Assembly: GCA_964579675.1 (NCBI GenBank)
Contig: CAZOIA010000172.1
Location: 1-11,796, forward strand
Origin: CAZOIA01 sp964579675
GTDB lineage: Bacteria > Planctomycetota > Phycisphaerae > UBA1845 > PWPN01
Reading direction: 5' to 3'
Length of the DNA stretch: 11,796 bases
In this document: piece after piece, positions 5,742 to 11,796 of the stretch
How the letters are laid out: every line of letters starts with the position of its first letter
Position numbering within the stretch: the first letter of the stretch is position 1
The notes under the pieces: model-generated
The model's input: only the letters and a program-made list of their open reading frames with translations
Told to the model about the DNA's origin: nothing
The model's database searches: none
Position numbers and translations under genes: made by a program

Positions 5742-8700
5742 ATGCCCAGGCTATCTTCCACGGACGAGTTGAGACAACTGCGGGAGTTGCTGCTTTCCGA
5801 CGGGGACACCGGCAGGCTCCGGATCGCCATCTGCGCCGGGACGGCCTGCCGTGCGAGCGGAGCGTGTGGCGTCATCCAGGCGGTCAAGGGATACATCATC
5901 CAGAACAACCTCCAGGACAAGGTCTCCATTCAGACGACGGGGTGTCACGGCTTCTGCGAAATGGGGCCCTTCATCCTTACCGTGCCCCAGGGCGCCTTCT
6001 ATACGCAGGTAAAGCCGGGTGACGTGCCAAAGATCATGGCGGCCGCTCTGTCCGGCGACTACGAGGAGGACCTGCTCTACCACGACACCAAGACGGGACA
6101 AGTCTACCACCAGCGCGACGAGATTCCCTTCTTCAAACACCAGAAGCGGACGATCCTGGACATGAACCAGCAGATCGACCCGACGCGGATCTACGACTAC
6201 ATCGCCCAGGGGGGCTACGAGGCTTTGGAGAAGGCGGTGGCCAGCCGGCGGCCGGAATGGGTGATCCAGCAGGTGAAAGACTCGGGGCTCCGCGGCCGGG
6301 GCGGCGGCGGGTTCCCCACGGGCCTGAAGTGGCAAATGCTTGCCGAGCAACCGGGCAGGCGCGGCAAGTTCATTGTGTGCAACGCCGATGAGGGGGACCC
6401 CGGCGCGTACATGGACCGCAGCATCCTCGAGGGCAACCCGCACAGCATCATCGAGGGAATGATCATCGGTGCTTACGCTACCGGGGCCACGGAGGGCATC
6501 GTCTACGTCCGCGCGGAGTATCCCCTCGCTATTCACCATCTGAACGTGGCACTCGGGCAAGCCCGGGAGCACGAATTGCTCAGCCAGGACATTCTGGGCA
6601 GCGGCTTCTCGTTTGACATCAAGGTTGTCAGGGGAGCCGGCGCGTTCGTCTGCGGCGAAGAAACGGCACTGATCCGCTCGATCGAAGGCAAGATGGGCGA
6701 GCCCCGCCAGCGCCCGCCCTACCCGATCGAGAAGGGCATTGATGGGAAGCCCACTGCCATCAACAACGTCGAGACCTGGGCTAACATTCCCATCGTCATC
6801 CGCCAGGGCGCCCACGAGTTCGCCAAGATCGGCACGAAGAACAACTCCGGCACGAAGATCTTCAGCTTGGTGGGCAAGATCAAGAACACCGGCCTCGTCG
6901 AGGTGCCCATGGGTATTACGATCCGCGAGGTTGTCTACGACATCGGGGGGGGGGCGGCGGGCAAGGCCAGGATCAAGGCGGTCCAGACCGGCGGGCCATC
7001 CGGGGGGTGCATCCCTGCGAGCCGGTTCGACCTGCCGATCGACTACGACAGCCTCGCCGAGGCGGGGTCGATCATGGGCTCCGGCGGCATGATCGTCATG
7101 GACGACAACACCTGTATGGTGGACGTCGCGAAATACTTCATGAACTTCCTCAAGGACGAGTCGTGTGGGAAGTGCTTCACCTGCCGCAAGGGCACGCAGC
7201 GGATGCACGAGATCCTCGACGACATCTCGAAGGGCAGGGCAGCGCTGGAGGATGTCGAATTGCTGGAGGAGCTCGCCCTGGTGGTGAAGGACACCACGAT
7301 GTGTGGCCTCGGCCAGACGGCGTCGAACCCGGTGCTCAGCACGCTTCGCTACTTCCGCGACGAATACGAGCGGCACGTGGTCGACAGGAAGTGCGACGCT
7401 TTCGTATGCGGCGAGCTGGTAGGCGCGTCCTGCCAGTCCGCCTGCCCGCTGAACACGGAGGCCTGGCGTTACGTGGCGCTCATCGAGAAGGGCCGATACG
7501 AGGAGGCCTATCAGGTTATTCGGGAGGCCAACCCGTTCCCCTCGATCTGCGCGCGGGTCTGTGATCGCAAGTGCGAGCAGCGCTGCCAGCTCGGCGTCAG
7601 CGGCGACGAGGCGGTAGCGGTCCGCGCCTTGAAAAGATTCGTCACCGACCGCGTCATCCCCTCGGCGTATAAGCCTCCTGAGGCCGCAAAGGCCGGCAGG
7701 AGAGGGGGCAAGGTGGCCGTTGTGGGCGCCGGCCCCGCCGGGCTGGCGGCCGCGCACTACCTCTCGCAGCTCGGGCACAAGGTCACCGTATTCGAGGCAG
7801 AGGCCGAACCCGGCGGAATGCTGATCAGTTGTATTCCCGCCTACCGCCTGCCCCGGAGCATCGTGCGCCAGGAGATCGAGCCACTGCTGGACGAGAACAT
7901 CACGCTTCGTTGCTCCACCGCGCTCGGCCACGACGTGACCGTCGACGGCCTCTTCGCAGAGGGCTTCAAGGCGATCTTCGTGGCCATAGGCGCCGACAGG
8001 AGCTGGAAGCTCGACCTCCAGGGAGAAGACATCTCCGGCGTCTACTCCTCAATGGAGTTCCTGAAGGCCTTCAACCTGCGTGGCGAGGAGCTGGCGGGCG
8101 GGCACGTGGCCGTCATCGGGGGCGGCAACTCCGCCGTGGACGCCGCCCGCGTGGCCATCCGCCAGGAGAACGTCCAGTCCGTCAGCCTGCTGTATCGCCG
8201 GACCGATCAGGAGATGCCCGCCTACGCCGAGGAGGTCGAGGCCGCCATTGAGGAGGGCATCAAGCTCGAGACGCTGGTGTCGCCCGTGAAGATCCGTTAC
8301 ATCGAGGCGGCGGTTAAGGAAGGCATCCGGGTCGAGACGATGGTCCAACCCGTGAAGATCTACTCCCAGGCCGGGCGCCTGGTCGGTATCGAGTGCATCC
8401 GCAACCGCCTGGGCGACGTCGACGCCAGCGGGCGGCGCAGCCCGGTTCCCATGGTGGGTTCGGAGTTCAGCATCTCCCTGAACACGCTGATCGTGGCCAT
8501 CGGCGAGCGCCCGGACAGCGAGTGTCTCGCGTCGATGGGCATTCGGGTCGGCAGGGGCGGGCGACTACCTGTTGACCCGCGGACCTTCGCCACCAGCCGT
8601 GAAGGCGTATTCGCCGGCGGCGACCTGGTAACGGGACCTAATACCGTCGTCGACGCCATAGCGGCGGGCAAGAGAGCGGCAGTCGTGATCGACCGCCACC

Positions 8701-8984
8701 TCCGCGGGGAGGCCCTCGCGCCGGAGCCGAAGATCAGCCTGCCCGAGGTATTCCTGACCCCGGCCGAAGTCGGCGAGGACGAGCGCGAGCACGCGGTCCG
8801 CGCCGAGCCGGCCACGATTCCCGTCGAGTCGCGAAGAAAAAACTTTGCGGAGGTGGAGATGGCCCTGTCTGCGGAGCAGGCTCACGCCGAGGCCCGACGA
8901 TGCCTGAGGTGCGACCTGGCCTTCACCCGGCGGCAGCGGGAAGAGGAGTGCGAGTGCGCGGCACAAGGGGAAGCATCGGCATGA
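5742..8984 (+). CDS. NuoF/HydB-GltD fusion: NADH-FMN flavoprotein joined to NADPH-FAD oxidoreductase
   Basis: The 1080-residue protein combines two redox enzymes. Residues 25-100 are a thioredoxin-like [2Fe-2S] domain (Cys31, Cys36, Cys68, Cys72). Residues 140-545 are a NuoF/HydB core: FMN/NADH motifs GLRGRGGGGFPTGLKW (182-197) and NADEGDPGAY (214-223), CGEETALI (304-311), an SLBB region (about 375-430), and a [4Fe-4S] site at Cys475, Cys478, Cys481 and Cys521. From about 550 a GltD/NfnB-like half follows: Cys551/556/564/568 and Cys603/607/611/615 for two [4Fe-4S] clusters, FAD motif VGAGPAGLAAA (661-671) and nucleotide motif GGGNSAVDAA (793-802). LLYRR (816-820) after the second Rossmann strand suggests NADPH. 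A final CLRC lies at 1054-1057. Start ATG 5742 has GAGG (5731-5734) 7 bases upstream; TTG 5721 and ATG 5736 are less suitable. The stop overlaps the next ATG by 4 bases. Odd points are the fusion, an internal 22-residue duplication and a 10-G tract. Confidence 0.94.
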   Translation: MPRLSSTDELRQLRELLLSDGDTGRLRIAICAGTACRASGACGVIQAVKGYIIQNNLQDKVSIQTTGCHGFCEMGPFILTVPQGAFYTQVKPGDVPKIMAAALSGDYEEDLLYHDTKTGQVYHQRDEIPFFKHQKRTILDMNQQIDPTRIYDYIAQGGYEALEKAVASRRPEWVIQQVKDSGLRGRGGGGFPTGLKWQMLAEQPGRRGKFIVCNADEGDPGAYMDRSILEGNPHSIIEGMIIGAYATGATEGIVYVRAEYPLAIHHLNVALGQAREHELLSQDILGSGFSFDIKVVRGAGAFVCGEETALIRSIEGKMGEPRQRPPYPIEKGIDGKPTAINNVETWANIPIVIRQGAHEFAKIGTKNNSGTKIFSLVGKIKNTGLVEVPMGITIREVVYDIGGGAAGKARIKAVQTGGPSGGCIPASRFDLPIDYDSLAEAGSIMGSGGMIVMDDNTCMVDVAKYFMNFLKDESCGKCFTCRKGTQRMHEILDDISKGRAALEDVELLEELALVVKDTTMCGLGQTASNPVLSTLRYFRDEYERHVVDRKCDAFVCGELVGASCQSACPLNTEAWRYVALIEKGRYEEAYQVIREANPFPSICARVCDRKCEQRCQLGVSGDEAVAVRALKRFVTDRVIPSAYKPPEAAKAGRRGGKVAVVGAGPAGLAAAHYLSQLGHKVTVFEAEAEPGGMLISCIPAYRLPRSIVRQEIEPLLDENITLRCSTALGHDVTVDGLFAEGFKAIFVAIGADRSWKLDLQGEDISGVYSSMEFLKAFNLRGEELAGGHVAVIGGGNSAVDAARVAIRQENVQSVSLLYRRTDQEMPAYAEEVEAAIEEGIKLETLVSPVKIRYIEAAVKEGIRVETMVQPVKIYSQAGRLVGIECIRNRLGDVDASGRRSPVPMVGSEFSISLNTLIVAIGERPDSECLASMGIRVGRGGRLPVDPRTFATSREGVFAGGDLVTGPNTVVDAIAAGKRAAVVIDRHLRGEALAPEPKISLPEVFLTPAEVGEDEREHAVRAEPATIPVESRRKNFAEVEMALSAEQAHAEARRCLRCDLAFTRRQREEECECAAQGEASA
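6945..6954 (+). repeat. Ten-G homopolymer tract in the coding sequence
   Basis: Ten consecutive G encode the Gly-rich NuoF motif DIGGGAAGK (400-408 of the fusion protein). The frame continues correctly into a canonical QTGGPSGGC motif, so the tract length is right in this sequence. Such runs are prone to slippage and to sequencing error. Confidence 0.8.
8238..8369 (+). repeat. Tandem 66-bp duplication inside the GltD domain
   Basis: Codons 833-854 and 855-876 of the fusion protein are two copies of one 22-residue unit, with 13 of 22 residues identical. Copy one reads EAAIEEGIKLETLVSPVKI and copy two EAAVKEGIRVETMVQPVKI. By my count 46 of 66 bases match, mostly with synonymous or conservative changes, so the duplication is not recent. 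GltD-type proteins as I know them have a single such unit, which follows the MPAY motif, here at 825-828. Confidence 0.7.
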
Positions 8985-9661
8985 TCACGCTGACTATCAA
9001 CGGGTTAGAGGTGTCGGTTGACGAGGGCTCCACGCTGCTGGAGGCGGCCAGGTTCTTTGGATTCCCGATACCGACGCTCTGCCATATGGACGGCCTATCA
9101 CCCTACGGCGCCTGCCGCCTGTGCGTAGTTGAAATCGGCGAGGGGCCGAAGGCCAGACTGGTGACCTCTTGCACGTACCCGGCCGAGGAAGGACTCAAGG
9201 TACGCACGGCTTCTTCGCGCGTGCTCCGGGCTCGGCGGATGGTCCTGGAGCTGCTGCTCGCCTCGTGCCCGCAATCGAAGACGATCCAGGACCTAGCCGC
9301 GGCCCACGGTGTGCGCCAGCAGCGTTTCAAACAGGAGTATGAGGACTGCATCCTTTGCGGCCTGTGTGTGCGGATGTGCGAGGAGCAGATGATGGCCAAG
9401 GCCATCGGGTTCCGCGGCCGGGGGGCGAAGCGGAGCCTCGGCACGCCGTTCGACGTCAAGTCGGAGGTCTGCCGGCAGTGCGGCGGCTGCATTTACGTCT
9501 GCCCGGCCTGCCAACTTCGGTGCACCTATACCGAACCGGAAAGGGCGATCTGCGGCGGCTGCGAGAACCTCGCCCCGCCCTGCCTCGAGAAGGACCCCTT
9601 CGACGACATGATGTGCTACATGGACCCCTGTGTGGCCTGCGAGATATCCAGAGACAGGTAG
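8981..9661 (+). CDS. NuoG-like [2Fe-2S]/2x[4Fe-4S] ferredoxin subunit with Cys-rich tail
   Basis: This 226-residue electron-wire subunit matches the N-terminal part of NuoG and HydA, without the large catalytic domain. A plant-type [2Fe-2S] domain (1-75) has ligands Cys34, Cys45, Cys48 and Cys64. The His-x3-Cys-x2-Cys-x5-Cys cluster usual next in NuoG is absent; the region reads LLLASCPQSKTIQDLAAAHG (91-110), a form I associate with short stand-alone members. Two [4Fe-4S] sites follow at Cys123/126/129/133 and Cys164/167/170/174. The last 52 residues hold eight more cysteines (177, 181, 191, 194, 201, 212, 217, 220). ATG 8981 overlaps the previous stop as ATGA. The open frame extends upstream to an ATG at 8900, but that stretch lies inside the previous gene and is Arg/Gly-rich, so I reject it. 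In Stn a NuoG-like domain links the bifurcating pair to the GltD-like domain, and a similar role is likely here. Confidence 0.92.
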   Translation: MITLTINGLEVSVDEGSTLLEAARFFGFPIPTLCHMDGLSPYGACRLCVVEIGEGPKARLVTSCTYPAEEGLKVRTASSRVLRARRMVLELLLASCPQSKTIQDLAAAHGVRQQRFKQEYEDCILCGLCVRMCEEQMMAKAIGFRGRGAKRSLGTPFDVKSEVCRQCGGCIYVCPACQLRCTYTEPERAICGGCENLAPPCLEKDPFDDMMCYMDPCVACEISRDR

Positions 9662-9684
9662 AACCTGTAAAGGAGCCGGCTTCA

Positions 9685-11274
9685 ATGATCGCTACGTTCT
9701 CCAAGACGAACGCTTCGGCGGCGACCCTCACCAAGAACCGCACCGAGGGATCGGTAGTGCCCGCCTCGGGCATGTGCGTCACCTGCGTCGATGGCTGCAT
9801 CGGCATGTGCGAAATCGGCAAGAGCGCCTATCGCGGGCACGAGGTCATCTACCCGCAGCCGTTCGGCGTGATCACCACGGCGGCCGAGAAGTCCTATCCC
9901 ATCGATTACTCCCACTTCAACATCATGGGAACCGCTGTCGGTGCCTATGGCGTCGAGGCCGACAGCGACAAGGCGATCTTCCCGGCCGTTAGTCTCGAGG
10001 TCACCTTCGGCTACGATAACGGCATCAAGTTTCGTCGGCCCTGGGTCATCCCCGGCATCGGCTCAACCGATATCGCCAAGAACAACTGGGAGGGCCTTGC
10101 CATTGGCTCGGCCCTGGCGGGGACGGGCCTGACCATTGGCGAGAACGTCGTCGGTATGGACCCAGAGGCCGTCTTCAAGAATGGCCGAGTGGTGGACACC
10201 ACCGACCTGAAGCGCCGCGTCCAGCTCTACAGGGACCACCAGCGCGACGGGTACGGCGCGATCATCGTGCAGGCGAATATCGAGGACACCCGACTGGGCA
10301 CCCAGGAATACGCCATCGAGAAGCTCGGCGTCGAGTGCGTGGAGCTCAAGTGGGGCCAGGGCGCAAAGGACATCGGCGGCGAGGTGAAGATTCGCGACCT
10401 CAAGAAAGCCCAAGCTCTGCACGAGCGGGGTTACCTGGTGCTGCCGGACCCCACTGCCCCGCACGTTATCAAGGAGTTCGAGCATGGCGCGTTCAAGGAG
10501 TTCGAGCGGCATTCCCGTGTCGGGATGGTCACGGAAGAGTCCTTCGCCGAGCGGATTGAGCAGCTCCGCAAGTCCGGGGCAAAGTACATCTTCCTCAAGA
10601 CAGGCGCCTACCGGCCTGCCGACCTGGCCCGGGCCGTCGTGTTCGCCTCGCGATACAAGCTCGACCTGCTCACCGTCGACGGCGCCGGCGGTGGGACGGG
10701 CATGAGCCCGTGGCGGATGATGAACGAGTGGGGCATCCCGCCGGTGCACCTCCACTCGCTGCTGTATCAGTACGCAAAGAGGTTGGCGGACAGGGGCCAC
10801 TACCTCCCGGCCCTCGCCGTGGCTGGCGGGTTCGCCTTCGAGGACCAGATCTTTAAGGGGCTGGCGATGGGCGCGCCGTTCGTCAAACTAATCGGCATGG
10901 CCCGCGCCCCCATCGCCGCCGCCATGGTCGGCAAGACCATCGGGCGCACCATCGACGAGAACCAGGTGCCCGTCTACATCGAGCGGTTCGGAAACTCGAA
11001 GGAGGAGATTTTCGTCACGGCCGGAACGCTGCGGAAAAAGCTGGGCGACAACGAGTTCGAGAAGCTCCCCACCGGCGCGCTGGGCCTCTATACCTACTAT
11101 GAACGTCTGGGCCAGGGCCTGCGCCAGCTTATGGCCGGCAGCCGGAAGTTCGCCTTGGAGCATCTTTCTCGCGACGACTTGGCGGCTCTAACACGCGAGG
11201 CAGCGGAAATCAGTGGCATTCGGTACATAATGGATGTCGACCAAGGGAAGGTCGACTCGATCCTGGACAGTTGA
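9685..11274 (+). CDS. FMN-binding glutamate-synthase-type (GltB-like) domain protein
   Basis: The 529-residue protein is a stand-alone version of the FMN-binding synthase domain of glutamate synthase, a TIM-barrel that in GltB turns 2-oxoglutarate and ammonia into glutamate. Domain motifs visible are PGIGSTDIAKNNWEGLAIG (123-141), the flavin-barrel strand KWGQGAKDIGGEVK (222-235), VDGAGGGTGMSP (331-342), and the phosphate-binding region AVAGGFAFEDQIFKGLAMGA (378-397). An N-terminal Cys31-x2-Cys34-x3-Cys38-x3-Cys42 motif could hold an iron-sulfur cluster. The only other cysteine is 218, so the usual C-terminal [3Fe-4S] ligands of GltB are absent. There is no class II glutaminase domain. AAAGGAG (9669-9675) sits 9 bases before ATG 9685, and the gene follows the NuoG-like gene by 23 bases. 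Electrons probably arrive from the GltD-like half of the fusion protein. Annotation as glutamate synthase is uncertain; another amination or flavin reaction is possible. Confidence 0.9.
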   Translation: MIATFSKTNASAATLTKNRTEGSVVPASGMCVTCVDGCIGMCEIGKSAYRGHEVIYPQPFGVITTAAEKSYPIDYSHFNIMGTAVGAYGVEADSDKAIFPAVSLEVTFGYDNGIKFRRPWVIPGIGSTDIAKNNWEGLAIGSALAGTGLTIGENVVGMDPEAVFKNGRVVDTTDLKRRVQLYRDHQRDGYGAIIVQANIEDTRLGTQEYAIEKLGVECVELKWGQGAKDIGGEVKIRDLKKAQALHERGYLVLPDPTAPHVIKEFEHGAFKEFERHSRVGMVTEESFAERIEQLRKSGAKYIFLKTGAYRPADLARAVVFASRYKLDLLTVDGAGGGTGMSPWRMMNEWGIPPVHLHSLLYQYAKRLADRGHYLPALAVAGGFAFEDQIFKGLAMGAPFVKLIGMARAPIAAAMVGKTIGRTIDENQVPVYIERFGNSKEEIFVTAGTLRKKLGDNEFEKLPTGALGLYTYYERLGQGLRQLMAGSRKFALEHLSRDDLAALTREAAEISGIRYIMDVDQGKVDSILDS

Positions 11275-11355
11275 GCGACGTCTGCCCCTGCAGAGCGTTC
11301 CCGGTCACGTGCGGGTCCCGAAAACTCGATCCGGCCAGTTTGCCGAAGCGCGTAA

Positions 11356-11396
11356 GTTCTCCTTCCAGGAAGGCCCGGTGGGGCAGGAAGGAGAAC
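11356..11396 (+). repeat. Perfect 11-bp inverted repeat covering an RBS-like sequence
   Basis: GTTCTCCTTCC (11356-11366) is mirrored by GGAAGGAGAAC (11386-11396) around a 19-base loop that can itself pair, GCCC (11373-11376) with GGGC (11381-11384). It lies 82 bases after the GltB-like stop. There is no T-tract, so a standard intrinsic terminator is unlikely, although it could protect the 3' end of the transcript. AAGGAG (11388-11393) in the right arm sits 10 bases before an ATG at 11404. AGGAAGG occurs twice (11367-11373 and 11385-11391), so a shorter competing hairpin is also possible. Confidence 0.5.
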
Positions 11397-11403
11397 CGAC
11401 AAC

Positions 11404-11604
11404 ATGCACGAATGGCAGAGTCTGTCCGCAGCAGGTAGCATCCTTCCGACAGCTCCGGGCGGAGCTGCTGGAGGCAAGCAGGCTTCGAGGCGGTCGCCCC
11501 CGCGACCGGGGGTCGAATCGGCGACAAGCCACCTTTTCGTGGGCGCCGAGAAACGTGACGTTCCGGGGATCTCCCGAGTCCAGCCGGAACCCGAACTGCA
11601 GTAA
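11404..11604 (+). CDS. Doubtful 66-codon ORF after the operon
   Basis: The ORF begins at ATG 11404, 10 bases after AAGGAG (11388-11393), and runs to TAA 11602-11604. The product is basic, rich in Pro, Gly, Ala and Ser, and has no hydrophobic core, cysteines or recognisable motif. Third codon positions are less G/C-biased than in the genes upstream. A 7-bp hairpin (11491-11508) lies within it. The ribosome site is good, but the composition looks noncoding, and I list it mainly so that the translated possibility is on record. Confidence 0.15.
   Translation: MHEWQSLSAAGSILPTAPGGAAGGKQASRRSPPRPGVESATSHLFVGAEKRDVPGISRVQPEPELQ
11491..11508. repeat. 7-bp GC hairpin in the 3' noncoding region
   Basis: CGGTCGC (11491-11497) pairs with GCGACCG (11502-11508) around CCCC. 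No T-run follows. It may be a factor-dependent stop or simply GC-rich background. Confidence 0.25.
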
Positions 11605-11796
11605 CTACCGAAAGCAAAGCCGAGACCGAGCGACATGAACCGTGGGGTTAGGTTCGTGAGAGACCTCGCATCGTCGGTGTGTTGCTGTTCGAGGGATCAG
11701 GCGCTTTCGAGGACGGTTGAGCTCCCGCTAGTTCCCGGTCAGTTGCAAACGCGACCGGCCCCCCGGTTCACGCTGAACGCCGACGCATCCGCTCGT

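Larger units (their letters stand above)
11275..11796. other. Noncoding region downstream of the operon
   Basis: These 522 bases hold several overlapping short frames on both strands, none with a credible protein. Apart from the inverted repeats listed separately, a 6-bp repeat CCGGTC (11735-11740) / GACCGG (11753-11758) is visible. I found no tRNA, promoter or clear intrinsic terminator. A new gene may begin beyond the right edge. Confidence 0.5.

Noticed and set aside
5751..7931. Long minus-strand open frame of 726 codons
   Set aside because: It is antisense to the NuoF-GltD gene, a common shadow in high-GC coding DNA, and its translation shows no recognisable motifs.
8900..8980. Upstream extension of the NuoG-like gene to ATG 8900
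   Set aside because: It lies wholly inside the preceding gene, encodes an Arg/Gly-rich stretch unlike ferredoxin N-termini, and ATG 8981 gives the expected start of the [2Fe-2S] domain.
9355..9684. Extension of the GltB-like gene to base 9355
   Set aside because: The extension overlaps the NuoG-like gene in another frame and has low-complexity Arg/Pro content; ATG 9685 has AAAGGAG before it.
11490..11535. tRNA-like T-arm sequence GGTCGAATC
   Set aside because: Neither flank gives a 5-bp T-stem, and no acceptor, D or anticodon arms could be fitted around it.

Overview
The window is GC-rich and densely coding, with every convincing gene on the + strand. The layout is a soluble histidine kinase with a sigma-54 activator, followed by a multi-subunit flavin/iron-sulfur oxidoreductase of the kind anaerobes use, which suggests a strictly or facultatively anaerobic bacterium. 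Planctomycetota (Phycisphaerae-like) or Desulfobacterota are my best guesses from family resemblance only. No rRNA, tRNA, IS element or CRISPR array was seen.

Region 1 (1-1447) is phage-derived. It holds the last 33 codons of an unrecognised small protein, then an ORF that starts like a tail tape-measure protein and switches after about 112 residues into an unrelated, aromatic-rich sequence. It looks like a prophage remnant with an internal deletion.

Region 2 (1646-4136) encodes an NtrB/NtrC-like two-component pair whose genes overlap. The kinase has no membrane segment, so it should sense a cytosolic signal. The regulator keeps the phospho-Asp, Walker A, GAFTGA and Fis-type HTH motifs needed to activate sigma-54 RNA polymerase.

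Region 3 (4137-4452) is a 316-base gap that appears to be the control region of the next operon. It holds a dyad that may be an activator site, a good -24/-12 sigma-54 promoter match, and then an elaborately self-complementary leader. In that leader the strand TCTCC can pair either with the leader's own 5' end or with the ribosome-binding site of the next gene, which is the layout of a translational riboswitch.

Region 4 (4453-11274) is a tightly packed five-gene operon. In order it encodes a small protein with two four-cysteine modules; a NuoE/HydC-like [2Fe-2S] subunit with a zinc-ribbon-like tail; a 1080-residue fusion of a NuoF/HydB-like flavoprotein with a GltD/NfnB-like NADPH oxidoreductase; a short NuoG-like ferredoxin subunit with a cysteine-rich tail; and a free-standing FMN domain of glutamate-synthase type. 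The NuoE, NuoF, GltD and NuoG modules are those of the electron-bifurcating Stn transhydrogenase of Sporomusa, but GltD is joined to NuoF instead of NuoG, and a GltB-type synthase domain and the small Cys protein are added. My working model is a sigma-54-controlled bifurcating complex coupling NADH, NADPH and ferredoxin to an FMN site. Whether that site makes glutamate is open, because no glutaminase domain is present and the usual synthase [3Fe-4S] cysteines are missing.

Region 5 (11275-11796) has no convincing gene. It contains a perfect 11-bp inverted repeat whose right arm covers a ribosome-binding-site-like sequence before a doubtful 66-codon ORF, and other GC-rich hairpins.
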